This document shows positions 24,917 to 33,671 of a DNA stretch of 64,000 nt, piece after piece. The notes beneath the pieces were generated by a model. That model did no database searches. It was not told the origin of the DNA and saw nothing but the letters and a program-made list of their open reading frames with translations. Numbering within the stretch: the stretch's first letter is position 1; each line of letters opens with the position of its first letter. The DNA is from Grimontia indica (GTDB taxonomy: Bacteria; Pseudomonadota; Gammaproteobacteria; Enterobacterales; Vibrionaceae). Made by a program: the position numbers and the translations under genes. The DNA lies in the NCBI RefSeq assembly GCF_000333895.2, contig NZ_ANFM02000027.1, positions 124,001 to 188,000 of the forward strand, read 5' to 3'.

Positions 24917-26173
24917 GTGCAGGGAAGTCCAGTCAATGAATTAACTACGGCCGATGGTGTCTCGCTGAGAGTCAGTCAGCAGCGCTCTATCCGCCGCAAC
25001 AAAATCAGGGCATTTTTGTTGGTATCGCCGCTACTGATCTTTTTGCTGGTGGCTTTTGTTTTTCCCATCGTAGACATGCTTCAACGCAGTGTCGAAAACC
25101 CTGAAGTCTCTACCTATCTTCCGAACACCAAAGCCGCGCTGCAAGACTGGAATGGCGAAGAGCTGCCCGGTGAAGAAACGTATGCCGCTTTAGTGCAAGA
25201 TCTGAAAATCGGCGCTGAAGCGCGCAATATCGGTAAAGTGGCGTCACGCCTGAACTATGCAAAATCCGGTATGCGTTCGCTGATCATGAAATCAGCGCGA
25301 AAATCCAAACGCCTTAACGAAGGCCCTTACAAAGAAGCGATGGCAAAAATCGACAAGCGCTGGATGGACATTGCTGTCTGGCAGCTGATTGAACGTGAGT
25401 CTTCGCCTTATACGCTTTCTTACTACCTGAATGCGGTTGACCTTAAATACGGCGATGACGGCAGTATCGTCGCCCAGCCTGAACATCTACAAATTTACAA
25501 TGCCCTGTTCTGGCGAACGCTCTACATGAGTATGAGCATTACTTTCCTTTGTCTGCTCTTGGGCTACCCAGTTGCTTACTTGTTGGCGAACCTGCCAATG
25601 AAACAGGCGAACCTTTTGATGATTCTGGTTCTGCTACCATTCTGGACGTCACTTTTGGTACGTACCGCCACCTGGATTGCGATTTTGCAGCAACAAGGTG
25701 TGCTGAATGATCTCATGGTGGGTGCTGGCATTCTGGATGACGAAAACCGAATACAGATGATCTATAACCAGACCGGTACGCTGGTGGCGATGACGCACAT
25801 TCTGCTGCCCTTTATGATCCTGCCGCTCTACTCCGTCATGAAAACCATCTCACCAAGTTATATGCGGGCTGCGCGCTCGATGGGGGCGACGCAAACCATG
25901 GCTTTCCGCCGTGTTTATTTCCCGCAAACGCTGCCGGGAATCGGCGCTGGTTCGATTTTGGTGTTTATTCTTTCAATTGGTTACTACATCACACCGGCCT
26001 TGGTGGGTGGCCAAACAGGGACCTTTATCACCAACTTCATTGCTTACCACATGCAGACTTCGCTCAACTGGGGTTTGGCGGCGGCTATCGCTTCCATCCT
26101 GCTGATTGTGGTGATCTTGCTGTATTGGGTTTACAACCGCCTTATCGGCGTCGACAACGTGAAGTTAGGGTAA
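24917..26173 (+). CDS. ABC permease (PotB-like) with a long periplasmic loop
   Basis: The inner-membrane permease has 418 residues, GTG start 24917 (GGGAG upstream). After the first helix (residues about 34-53) comes an unusually long, charged non-membrane insert of about 140 residues, then the five-helix core with the EAA-loop equivalent SPSYMRAARSMGATQTMAFRRVYFPQTLPG. Typical PotB proteins are about 280-310 residues, so the insert is the odd part; it is also seen in some PotB/PotH relatives of marine bacteria. Works with the next gene product. Confidence 0.9.
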   Translation: MQGSPVNELTTADGVSLRVSQQRSIRRNKIRAFLLVSPLLIFLLVAFVFPIVDMLQRSVENPEVSTYLPNTKAALQDWNGEELPGEETYAALVQDLKIGAEARNIGKVASRLNYAKSGMRSLIMKSARKSKRLNEGPYKEAMAKIDKRWMDIAVWQLIERESSPYTLSYYLNAVDLKYGDDGSIVAQPEHLQIYNALFWRTLYMSMSITFLCLLLGYPVAYLLANLPMKQANLLMILVLLPFWTSLLVRTATWIAILQQQGVLNDLMVGAGILDDENRIQMIYNQTGTLVAMTHILLPFMILPLYSVMKTISPSYMRAARSMGATQTMAFRRVYFPQTLPGIGAGSILVFILSIGYYITPALVGGQTGTFITNFIAYHMQTSLNWGLAAAIASILLIVVILLYWVYNRLIGVDNVKLG

Positions 26174-26183
26174 GGAGGAAACG

Positions 26184-27032
26184 ATGGCTTTACCTGAATG
26201 CGCAACCACAGGCGAAAAAGTTTGGTATGTGGTGTTTCGCCTGATCTGTGCGGCGATTTTCCTATTCTTGATTGGCCCCTTGTTGGTCATCATTCCTTTG
26301 AGTTTCAATGCCGAACCGTACTTTACGTTTACACCTGAAATGCTGAGTTTTGACCCTGCCGGATATTCACTTCGTTGGTACGAGGATTTCTTCACCTCTG
26401 ACTCGTGGCAAGCAGCGGTCAAAAACAGTGTGATTGTGGCGATTGCTTCCACTTTGTTGGCGACGGTACTGGGAACCATTGCGGCGCTTGGGCTTTCCAG
26501 CCGTTACATGCCTTACAAAGACGCGATCATGGCCATTCTTATCTCGCCAATGATTGTGCCTTTGATTATCTCCGCTGCGGCGATGTTCTTTTTCTTCTCC
26601 CGTTTCCAGCTCACCCAAACCTATGTAGGTGTGATTCTGGCGCATACTGCGTTGGGTATTCCGTTCGTGGTGATTACCGTCACCGCGACGCTGAGTGGTT
26701 TTGATCATTCCTTGACCCGCGCGTCGGCAAGCTTGGGGGCGAATCCGATTCAGACTTTCTTCAAAGTCGTCCTGCCGTTGGTTACGCCTGGGGTTATCTC
26801 TGGCGCGCTGTTTGCTTTCATCACATCATTTGATGAAGTGGTTGTGGTGCTCTTTATAGCAGGGCCAGAACAGACGACGCTGCCGATTCAGATGTGGTCG
26901 GGAATACGGGAAGAGATCAGCCCAACCATACTGGCCGCTGCAACCCTGTTAGTGGTGTTATCTATCGCTTTGCTGACAACCTTGGAGTTCCTCCGCCGAC
27001 GCAGTGCAAAGATGCGGGGCATCGAAGAGTAA
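26184..27032 (+). CDS. ABC permease (PotC-like)
   Basis: The 282-residue permease has six hydrophobic helices and the EAA-type loop LTRASASLGANPIQTFFKVVLPLVTPG, which docks on the ATPase. It starts ten bases after the first permease stop, with AAGGAGG as ribosome site. Forms the heterodimeric channel with the 24917-26173 product. Confidence 0.92.
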   Translation: MALPECATTGEKVWYVVFRLICAAIFLFLIGPLLVIIPLSFNAEPYFTFTPEMLSFDPAGYSLRWYEDFFTSDSWQAAVKNSVIVAIASTLLATVLGTIAALGLSSRYMPYKDAIMAILISPMIVPLIISAAAMFFFFSRFQLTQTYVGVILAHTALGIPFVVITVTATLSGFDHSLTRASASLGANPIQTFFKVVLPLVTPGVISGALFAFITSFDEVVVVLFIAGPEQTTLPIQMWSGIREEISPTILAAATLLVVLSIALLTTLEFLRRRSAKMRGIEE

Positions 27033-27050
27033 GCTTTACCTCACAGCGTC

Positions 27051-27077
27051 AAAACACCCGCTTTATGCGGGTGTTTT
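27051..27077 (+). terminator. Terminator of the PotABCD-like operon
   Basis: AAAACACCCG and CGGGTGTTTT form a ten-base-pair stem with loop CTTTATG, followed by CTTTTT. It closes the ABC operon. Confidence 0.92.
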
Positions 27078-27195
27078 CTTTTTCCCATCTTTCTTTCATC
27101 TGTATCCCAACTCTCTCAACTAATTTCATTTCCATCTGGCACCTATGCAAGGTGGTGTTGCTTACATGGCGTGTCGCTAACAGAGGATGCAAGGA

Positions 27196-27738
27196 ATGAT
27201 AAAGACGTTGAAAACCTTTATGGGGGCAGCATTGATGATCTCGATGCCTGCAATGGCATTGGATGGTTTGGAAAAGCTTTCGGTGACGGAAACGGTCATT
27301 ATCGATGCGCCGGCGAAAGAAGTGTGGGACAAAGCCATCAGCTTTGATGGATTGGATTCGTGGATTCCGGGTATCACCAAGAATGAACTGGTGTCGGGCG
27401 TGCCGAACGAAGCTGGGGCGGTAAGGAAACTCTATGTGGATGATGCGTCACTGACAGAGGAGTTGATGGGCATTGATAACAAAACCATGACGCTGAATTA
27501 CAGAATCATCAAGGAGAATGTCGACTTGTTGCCCGTCACGCATTACACCTCAACCATTTCGGTGGTTTCGAAAGGAGACAATGTGAGTGAAGTGAGTTGG
27601 AGCGGTGAGTTTTACCGTGGCTTTCCAGAAAGTAATCCGCCTGACTATCTGACAGATGAAGCGGCAGTTAAAGGTGTCACGGGCTTGTATCAGGCTGGCT
27701 TAGGAAACTTGAAGAAAGTACTGGAAGGTAAAAAGTAA
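27196..27738 (+). CDS. Exported SRPBCC-family (START-like) protein
   Basis: The protein has 180 residues from ATG 27196 (AGAGG nine bases upstream). A signal peptide (TLKTFMGAALMISMPAMA) precedes an SRPBCC hydrophobic-ligand fold: VTETVIIDAPAKEVWDKAISFDGLDSWIPGI, the classic helix-grip opening, and a C-terminal long helix (GVTGLYQAGLGNLKKVLEG). Many relatives bind lipids or polyketides; an exported one may carry a hydrophobic ligand in the periplasm. The ligand is unknown. Confidence 0.82.
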   Translation: MIKTLKTFMGAALMISMPAMALDGLEKLSVTETVIIDAPAKEVWDKAISFDGLDSWIPGITKNELVSGVPNEAGAVRKLYVDDASLTEELMGIDNKTMTLNYRIIKENVDLLPVTHYTSTISVVSKGDNVSEVSWSGEFYRGFPESNPPDYLTDEAAVKGVTGLYQAGLGNLKKVLEGKK

Positions 27739-27740
27739 TA

Positions 27741-27792
27741 GCTGGCTTGCTGACCACCCATCCCCCTAATCAGGGTGGTCGGCAAACCAGGC
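27741..27792. terminator. Long inverted repeat between convergent genes
   Basis: GCTGGCTTGC-TGACCACCC pairs with GGGTGGTC-GGCAAACCAGGC, a stem of about 17 pairs with small mismatches. It lies between the SRPBCC gene and the DUF6404 gene, but lacks a T run; it may act as a transcription barrier for both. Confidence 0.6.
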
Positions 27793-27796
27793 TGAT

Positions 27797-28144
27797 CTAG
27801 ATTTCGCCCCAGCTAGGAAGCTGTTTTCTTTTCGCGGAAAGCTTGTACCACGCAGACATCATCACACCGAAAAACAGGCCGGTAACCAGAGATGCGTTAA
27901 ACGCATAGCTGAGGGACACACCGAGAGATTCCCACTGCATAAACCACATGATCAATCCCCACAAGGTACCAAACCAAAGGGTACCGAGCAGCGTGTTGAT
28001 GCTGAAGGAACAGAACTGCGGTGGTGGAACTTTCAATCCCAATTTACGCGCAAGACGGTAAATCAGAGGATTGGCGGAAGATGGCAAAAAGCCTTTCTCA
28101 GTCAGGACCTCATGTGCACGGTCCAGTTGTTGCTCGAAACTCAT
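27797..28144 (-). CDS. DUF6404 family small membrane protein
   Basis: This 115-residue protein has a charged N-terminal helix (SFEQQLDRAHEVLTEKGF), an amphipathic LYRLARKLGLKVPPPQF segment, two membrane helices (about 48-70 and 80-97) and a basic tail ending KRKQLPSWGEI. The PPP-x-F and LPSW motifs are what I recall of DUF6404. Function unknown. Confidence 0.75.
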   Translation of the reverse strand: MSFEQQLDRAHEVLTEKGFLPSSANPLIYRLARKLGLKVPPPQFCSFSINTLLGTLWFGTLWGLIMWFMQWESLGVSLSYAFNASLVTGLFFGVMMSAWYKLSAKRKQLPSWGEI

Positions 28145-28250
28145 TGCTAATCACTATATACAACTCAGTGCGCTCACTATAACCCAAGGGAGACTGGGCT
28201 AAAGGAGGATTGGCAAGTTTGGTGACCGCCGTCTCGCCAACGGCAAGTTT

Positions 28251-28841
28251 TCAGCGCTTTATCGCGATCAGCGTAAAGGTATGCCAGTGTTTTTCGTTAC
28301 CAATGGCGGTTTTTCCTAGCTCGTCACGCTCCTTTGAGAAGACTATCTCAAACCCTTTGAACATGTCGTCTAACATGACTTTATCTACGGGTGCCAGCGC
28401 TCGACTGGGGTCCTGGTTCCAGGTGTCATTGTGGCCAATGAAATCACCACAAAACACGCCGCCACGGATGAGTGATGAACGGATCCGGTTCCAAACAGCA
28501 TCGAACTCTTTAGCCTCGCAGAAGAACAAACTGTTATTGGCTGTAATCAGGCTTGATATGGGAAATTCAAACTCTGAAAAAGAATCAAGCGTCAGGTTTA
28601 GCTTGGGGTAATTCTTGCAACGCTGGTGGGTTAGCGTCACAGCATCTTCATTGCAATCGAAGGCATGGACTTCATATTGCTGAGCCAAAAGATAAGCCGT
28701 TTCAGCGCCACTTCCACAGCCACAATCAACAGCAACGCGATGCCCGGTTTTATCGAGTTTTATTGCTCTTTCCACGAGTTTTCGGTGTGGCAGTGGAGAC
28801 ACTTTCTGATAGTACTGATTCCATTTGGTTTGTTGATTCAT
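28251..28841 (-). CDS. Class I SAM-dependent methyltransferase (TehB-like)
   Basis: A 196-residue methyltransferase with motif I VAVDCGCGSGAETAYLL and an acidic residue after strand 2 (EVHAFDCNED). The W-N-x-Y-Y N terminus (MNQQTKWNQYYQKV) is typical of TehB-type or thiol/tellurite-type enzymes. The substrate cannot be told. It is transcribed toward the DUF6404 gene; spacing of 106 bases. Confidence 0.85.
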   Translation of the reverse strand: MNQQTKWNQYYQKVSPLPHRKLVERAIKLDKTGHRVAVDCGCGSGAETAYLLAQQYEVHAFDCNEDAVTLTHQRCKNYPKLNLTLDSFSEFEFPISSLITANNSLFFCEAKEFDAVWNRIRSSLIRGGVFCGDFIGHNDTWNQDPSRALAPVDKVMLDDMFKGFEIVFSKERDELGKTAIGNEKHWHTFTLIAIKR

Positions 28842-28998
28842 TTGACCTCCGATTCCGTGGTCATGATGAAAATGGGAGTAAAGGAACGCAAGGAATCTCC
28901 CTATTTGATGGAAAGAATCTCAAGTTTATCTTGGAAGCGTTGAAGTAAAGAAAGGATCGTTTAGGCTCGGTTTGTAGATAAGTCCGAAGAGAAAAGCC

Positions 28999-29898
28999 AT
29001 GCGTGTTGATTACCAAAAGCGGTTGCTGCCTGTCATTCGTCATCTAGAAAAACATTTTAACGAGCCACTCAACCTGCCCGAAGTCGCGGCTTTGGCAAAT
29101 CTCTCGCCTTATCATTTTCACCGTACATTTAAGGCGGTACAGGGAGAAACGCTGGCAGATTTCATTAGGCGTCTACGTCTTGAAGCGGCGGCTGATGAGT
29201 TGTTTAAGAACAAGCAACCAGTGCTCAACATTGCCCTAGAGTTTGGTTTTTCATCCTCTCAGAGCCTCGCGAAGGCCTTCCAACAACATTTTGGCGTTAC
29301 GCCAACAGCCTTTCGTGACTGTGAAGACTACAAGGCATTTTCCGAGCTTGCACGAAACAGCAAGATTGGACACACGCTGCGCAAGATTGGAAACGAAGCG
29401 GAAGTGACTGATTCATATACTGGCTCTGACACATCAACATGGAGCAAGACAATGGAAAAGCAACACTTCGAGCGCAGTAGACTGGCCTATGTCCGCGTGA
29501 CCGGCCCTTATGGTCAGGGATATGAAGAAGCGAGTGCTCGCCTTTATCAATGGGCGGGCATGAATGGCTTGGCAGGGAACACCTGTATTTTCATTTACCA
29601 CGATAACCCTGAAATTACCCCGAATGAGAAGTGCAGGACGGATATCTGCCTAATGGTGCCGGATGAGACCGATGCCCCTGCAGGTATTGAGCTTCAGGAG
29701 TTCCCCGGTGGCGAATATGCAGTCATGCGCCAGAACATCACGGACTTTAGTCAGTACCCCAAAGCATGGGATGACCTGATGGGTAAAGTGATTGAGATGG
29801 GCATTGAATCAGATGATCGTCCATGCTTCGAGCTTTACCACAGCTTTGATATGCAAACCCATCATGCTGATGTCAGTTTCTGCACTGCAATACGATAA
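28999..29898 (+). CDS. AraC regulator with GyrI-like effector domain (Rob/SbmC type)
   Basis: In this 299-residue protein the N-terminal AraC double helix-turn-helix (residues 8-107: LNLPEVAALANLSPYHFHRTFKAVQGETL, FGFSSSQSLAKAFQQHFGVTPTAFR) precedes a C-terminal GyrI-like domain (about 150-297) that usually binds small hydrophobic or cationic drugs. It is the order seen in Rob. Targets are unknown; an MFS exporter gene lies next to it, convergent. Confidence 0.9.
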   Translation: MRVDYQKRLLPVIRHLEKHFNEPLNLPEVAALANLSPYHFHRTFKAVQGETLADFIRRLRLEAAADELFKNKQPVLNIALEFGFSSSQSLAKAFQQHFGVTPTAFRDCEDYKAFSELARNSKIGHTLRKIGNEAEVTDSYTGSDTSTWSKTMEKQHFERSRLAYVRVTGPYGQGYEEASARLYQWAGMNGLAGNTCIFIYHDNPEITPNEKCRTDICLMVPDETDAPAGIELQEFPGGEYAVMRQNITDFSQYPKAWDDLMGKVIEMGIESDDRPCFELYHSFDMQTHHADVSFCTAIR

Positions 29899-29922
29899 CG
29901 TCGATAGAACACTAGCACTGAG

Positions 29923-29947
29923 GAAGCCCACGATAACCGTGGGCTTC
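29923..29947. terminator. Bidirectional terminator
   Basis: GAAGCCCAC and GTGGGCTTC form a stem between the AraC-GyrI gene and the convergent MFS gene; weak T run on the plus side. Confidence 0.75.
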
Positions 29948-29950
29948 TGT

Positions 29951-31105
29951 TTATGAGTTGGTCTCTGATGCCAGGCGTTTTTTCGTGGTTGGCACGACGA
30001 ATAGCAGTGTGATCAAGGAAGCGGTGAACAAGGTTCCTCCGAGACTCTGGAATATTCCCGCAATGCCCAACGAAATTCCAAGCATGAGGTAATACATCAA
30101 TCCAAACAGCGCACCGGCAGAGCCAGCATACTGTCGGTAGTTAACCAATGCTTGACCGAGAATATTGGGTATTGCAATGCCGTACGCGACGACGATTCCC
30201 ATCATTGGCAGAACAAGCAGGTAGCTTTCTTGTAGTGCACCAACGCCGGCGCTACAGAGCACAGCCAATGCACTGGATCCTGAAACTAAGGTATTCGTCT
30301 CGAAGCCGCGTTTGAGTAAAGACTTATTAATCATGCTGCCTGCAAATGATCCCAGCGCCAGCACAATCCCGGTGTACCCAAATTCAATGGAACTAAGGCC
30401 AAGTTGTTTGAAAGTAAAAGGTGCAATCGCGTAGTAGCCGAACAACATAAGATTAAAGGCGGCCACCAAAACGGCATTCTTCCATATTGAGCCATCGCGC
30501 AGCATTGCACGGCACACTGAAGCAAGCGAAACACGTCGGGTATGCACGGGTTTGGTTTCTGTCAGGGAAAATGTAGACCCAACCAGTAACACCACTGCTA
30601 GACCCAATAATGTTGTGAATACGCCCAAGTAACCTGAGTAAGTGGTCACGACACTTCCCAAAATCAGTCCAATCACAGGGCTAACAGCGGTCGCCATTCC
30701 CATGATAGAGAAGACTCTGCCCAATTCAGCGCCTTCGTAGCTGTCCCTTAACATGGTTTGACCGACGACGGAGCCTGTCGCTGCCCCAAAGGCGGAAATT
30801 ACTCGGGCTAAAAGTACGACATGAAAGTCGGCCGCAAGCATGGCTAACACGCTTCCCAGTGCATAAGTCGTCAAACCAATGAGCATTGCTGTGCGTCGTC
30901 CCAGTGTATCGGCAAGCCTTCCCCACACCACCACACCAACCGCAAATGCGGAAAAGTAAACCGATAACGTGAGTGATGCCGTATCAAAGGAAACGCCAAA
31001 GGCTTCAGCTAGATTGGGCAGTGCCGGGCTGTAAATTGTTTCGGCAATTTGGGGAAACATCAGCAGCGCCCCAAGAAGCCACAAAGACGGGGTTTGCGTT
31101 TTCAT
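29951..31105 (-). CDS. MFS multidrug exporter (Bcr/CflA family)
   Basis: The 384-residue inner-membrane antiporter has 12 hydrophobic segments. Motif A of DHA1 exporters is visible as GRLADTLGRRTAMLIG, with motif C-like ISAFGAATGSVVGQTMLRD. The start ATG at 31105 is preceded by GGAG at a five-base distance; longer frames are less likely. It diverges from the AraC/cupin regulator at 31204, its probable controller. Confidence 0.9.
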   Translation of the reverse strand: MKTQTPSLWLLGALLMFPQIAETIYSPALPNLAEAFGVSFDTASLTLSVYFSAFAVGVVVWGRLADTLGRRTAMLIGLTTYALGSVLAMLAADFHVVLLARVISAFGAATGSVVGQTMLRDSYEGAELGRVFSIMGMATAVSPVIGLILGSVVTTYSGYLGVFTTLLGLAVVLLVGSTFSLTETKPVHTRRVSLASVCRAMLRDGSIWKNAVLVAAFNLMLFGYYAIAPFTFKQLGLSSIEFGYTGIVLALGSFAGSMINKSLLKRGFETNTLVSGSSALAVLCSAGVGALQESYLLVLPMMGIVVAYGIAIPNILGQALVNYRQYAGSAGALFGLMYYLMLGISLGIAGIFQSLGGTLFTASLITLLFVVPTTKKRLASETNS

Positions 31106-31203
31106 AAAGTCTCCAATCATTGTTTTTGATGGCGTGGAGTCTACAGGCGGATATACTTGGCCTATTAACGTTATTAGAACCAAAAACATCAAAATAAGGA
31201 CAG

Positions 31204-31983
31204 ATGGCAGTTATAACTGAAGAAACCCGATTTAACGCAGATGTGTTGGAAGCGCCAATTATTGGCGTTGCCGCACAGATTGGGCGTCATGACTCGGGAA
31301 TGCACAAACACAACAAGCATCAGCTTCTGTTTGCTTCTTCAGGGTGCATGAGCATCAACCTGAACGGGTTGTGGTGTGTGCTGCCTCCAATCCGTGCTGC
31401 CTGGATTCCAGCTGGCACGGTTCACTGCGCAGTGATGAGGAATGTGGTGGCTTATCGGTCATTGTATTTCGACGCGCAAATATCCCAGCACCTTCCTAAA
31501 GACATCAAGATAATCGCTGTCAACGGCCTGCTAAGAGAACTCATCGAGCGTATGGCTTACTGGGAATGGGAAATGCCACAAGAAGATCAGCAAGCCATCT
31601 TCTCGCTGTTTTGTCAGGAGTTCGGCGATGCACAAGAAGAGCACTTCGCTTTGAAACTCCCTTCTGATCGCCGCCTAAAAGTTTGGCTTGAGGAAGTGAT
31701 GGCAGGGAATGTGCTGCCAGAGCCTTTAGTCGAGATGGCAAAGGGTATTGGTGCCAGTGCCAAAACCATCAGTCGCATCTTCACTCGGGAAACGGGTATG
31801 CCTTATCAGTCCTGGCGACAACAATGGCGGTTGCAGGCATCTGTCGAGCGCTTGTCGGAAGGGGAAAGTGTGTCAGAAGTGGCGTCGGCGCTGAAATTTT
31901 CCAGCGATAGTGCATTTATCAGCTTCTTTAGGAAGATGACAGGCAACACACCGGGTCGCTATCTCAGAGAGCCCACCGAATAA
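31204..31983 (+). CDS. AraC family regulator with cupin domain (NimR-like)
   Basis: The 259-residue protein has an N-terminal cupin (MHKHNKHQLLFASSGCMSINLNG, LPPIRAAWIPAGTVH) and a C-terminal AraC helix-turn-helix (about 170-258). The domain order and divergent arrangement with an MFS exporter reproduce the nimR-nimT layout. It may sense an exported metabolite or drug. Start ATG at 31204 follows AAGGACAG. Confidence 0.9.
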   Translation: MAVITEETRFNADVLEAPIIGVAAQIGRHDSGMHKHNKHQLLFASSGCMSINLNGLWCVLPPIRAAWIPAGTVHCAVMRNVVAYRSLYFDAQISQHLPKDIKIIAVNGLLRELIERMAYWEWEMPQEDQQAIFSLFCQEFGDAQEEHFALKLPSDRRLKVWLEEVMAGNVLPEPLVEMAKGIGASAKTISRIFTRETGMPYQSWRQQWRLQASVERLSEGESVSEVASALKFSSDSAFISFFRKMTGNTPGRYLREPTE

Positions 31984-32061
31984 TAAATTTACAGTGCAAA
32001 TTGTCATCTGAACGTCGCCTTGCACTCCCCATACAAATCATATCCATAATTTATCTCAGGT

Positions 32062-32080
32062 TGTAATGATAACCATTATC
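32062..32080. promoter_or_regulatory. Fur-box candidate
   Basis: TGTAATGATAACCATTATC matches 16 of 19 positions of the Fur consensus GATAATGATAATCATTATC. It lies about 66 bases before the small ORF at 32147 and directly before a TAAG microsatellite, so iron-starvation induction of that ORF is likely. Confidence 0.8.
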
Positions 32081-32089
32081 ATCTAGATT

Positions 32090-32127
<38 letters not shown>

Positions 32128-32146
32128 TGGATGAGATGGATTGACG

Positions 32147-32428
32147 ATGGGGAATGACATGGATAGCAAACGCGTGAGGGGGAGAGGAGCCACCGCAGTT
32201 CAACACGTTGAAAAAGTGCAGCTTGAATTCAGTGTAGAAACACTTGAGCGCCTGTTTATGAACGGTCAATTGTGCGCTGCAGAGTTTAGCTGTTTAAATG
32301 CTCAATCAAAGAAAGTGGTTCAAGCGTTGTGCCTAAACACTTGCATGCACCGTGTGTGTAACGATAAAGAGCGTAAGACATTCGTGGAAGATAACCTTCT
32401 TATCGACAACAAAAATATTAGCTACTAA
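32147..32428 (+). CDS. Small cysteine-containing protein behind a Fur box
   Basis: The product has 93 residues from ATG 32147 (in-frame ATG at 32159 is also possible). A basic N terminus (DSKRVRGRGATAV) leads to VEKVQLEFSVETLERLFMNGQLCAAEFSCL, then KKVVQALCLNTCMHRVCNDKE: five Cys in the central part. I do not recognise the family. It has no signal peptide. The Fur box and microsatellite upstream make it a candidate iron-regulated, possibly phase-variable gene. The Cys pattern is not that of Bfd-type ferredoxins. Confidence 0.6.
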   Translation: MGNDMDSKRVRGRGATAVQHVEKVQLEFSVETLERLFMNGQLCAAEFSCLNAQSKKVVQALCLNTCMHRVCNDKERKTFVEDNLLIDNKNISY

Positions 32429-32583
32429 TTTTTTATATCCCATGCCTTGAATCTTTTCTATATCGCCCCAATATATAATTATTGGTGGTTCGGATTCGCC
32501 ATTAACAAATGGTCTACATTTCAAAACTCCACCACCTAATAATCAAAGATTTAAAAGAAAATAAAAATTTTTTCTCTTTTTAC

Positions 32584-32653
32584 ACTTGAAAGTGTTTTGG
32601 TCCATCTCCAAATATAGTGGTGTAGAGGTTGTGGCGATATTCGTGCGACCTCT
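32584..32653 (+). promoter_or_regulatory. Heat-shock promoter candidate and 5' leader hairpin of the hsp20 gene
   Basis: ACTTGAAA at 32583-32590 resembles the sigma-32 -35 element, and TCCATCT about ten bases on a weak -10; the spacing is slightly short. In the leader, AGAGGT (32624-32629) pairs with ACCTCT (32648-32653), extended by wobble pairs, giving a hairpin before the GGAGG ribosome site. A thermosensor role is possible but unproven. Confidence 0.4.
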
Positions 32654-32703
32654 CGGATAAATCATTTAACTAAATTTAATATCGCTTCATTGGAGGATAT
32701 ATG

Positions 32704-33165
32704 ATGAAAACTATCGACTTGACCCCACTATACCGTAATAGCGTTGGCTTTGACCGTTTTGCCAATTTACTGGATAACGCGTTTCGCGCAGAAAGTGCTG
32801 CAGCGGGTTACCCTCCGTATAACATTGAATCGCTTGAAGACAGCAAGTATGCGATAACGCTTGCAGTTGCTGGCTTCACTCAAGAAGAGCTTCACATTAA
32901 CGTCGAGCGTGGTGTGCTGACAATCCGTGGTGAGAAAGAGAAGGTAGAAGGTAAAAACTACCTGTACCAAGGCATTGCAAACCGTACTTTCGAGCGTAAG
33001 TTCAACCTGGCTGACTATGTTGAGGTCACCGGTGCAGATCTGGAAAATGGTCTGCTGAAGATTAACCTTCTGAAAGTTATTCCTGAAGCAATGAAAGCTA
33101 AGTCCATTGCAATCAATGGCGGTTCACCTTCTTCTATTGAAAACAAAGAAGAAGTTATTGCTTAA
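32704..33165 (+). CDS. Small heat-shock protein (IbpA/Hsp20 family)
   Basis: This 153-residue chaperone has an alpha-crystallin domain (about 40-125). The N-terminal MKTIDLTPLYRNSVGFDRFANLLDNAF is the IbpA/IbpB signature, and YAITLAVAGFTQEELHINVERGVLTIRGEK is the core. The C-terminal I-x-I equivalent is KSIAING. It holds unfolding proteins for DnaK/ClpB. ATGATG offers two starts; the second has the better seven-base spacing from GGAGG. Confidence 0.93.
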   Translation: MKTIDLTPLYRNSVGFDRFANLLDNAFRAESAAAGYPPYNIESLEDSKYAITLAVAGFTQEELHINVERGVLTIRGEKEKVEGKNYLYQGIANRTFERKFNLADYVEVTGADLENGLLKINLLKVIPEAMKAKSIAINGGSPSSIENKEEVIA

Positions 33166-33193
33166 TTAAATTTCATGATGTTGCGTTAAATAA

Positions 33194-33215
33194 AAGGGCT
33201 GATTCATTCAGCCCT
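33194..33215. terminator. Terminator between hsp20 and GNAT genes
   Basis: AAGGGCTGA(A) and TCAGCCCTT form a nine-base-pair stem between the convergent genes, with A-rich flank on the left (T-rich for the minus strand). Confidence 0.75.
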
Positions 33216-33671
33216 TCATAGCACTAACTTCATTTTAATATGTTTAATGCCAGTTTTGGGAGAGGTATACACGTCACCTATTTTATTAAATCCCAACTTT
33301 TCATAAAGCGGAATTGCATGCAGGCGTGCACTTAAAATAATATTTTTTGTTAAGTGCTTTTTAGCGTGGGCAACCAGTCGGCTAAGAATGGCCTCTCCCA
33401 ACCCATTGCGCTGGTGGTCTGGTGAAACTACCATTTGTGATATCTGCATGGTTGAATCATCCCGTTTGGTCAAACGACCATAAGCCAGCAATTCCCCGTC
33501 ACAGATAGCCGCGAGATGCCGGCTGTTCTCTTCGTCCGCATCGAACAACACTTCCCAAGGTAGGCCTGGCTCTTCGAAAAACAACGCGTAACGAAGGCTC
33601 AAAGCCTGCTGATAATGCTCTGACTCTGTATCCAGCCAGAGGTATTCAATGTGCTTACCAAGCGTGTTCAT
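33216..33671 (-). CDS. GNAT family N-acetyltransferase
   Basis: This 151-residue acetyltransferase has the acetyl-CoA loop QMVVSPDHQRNGLGEAIL (motif A, V-x-x-x-x-Q-x-x-G-x-G), preceded by AICDGELLAYGRL and followed by ARLHAIPLYEKLGFNKIG. Its acceptor is unknown. It overlaps the SDR gene by 17 bases, so both are co-translated. Confidence 0.88.
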   Translation of the reverse strand: MNTLGKHIEYLWLDTESEHYQQALSLRYALFFEEPGLPWEVLFDADEENSRHLAAICDGELLAYGRLTKRDDSTMQISQMVVSPDHQRNGLGEAILSRLVAHAKKHLTKNIILSARLHAIPLYEKLGFNKIGDVYTSPKTGIKHIKMKLVL

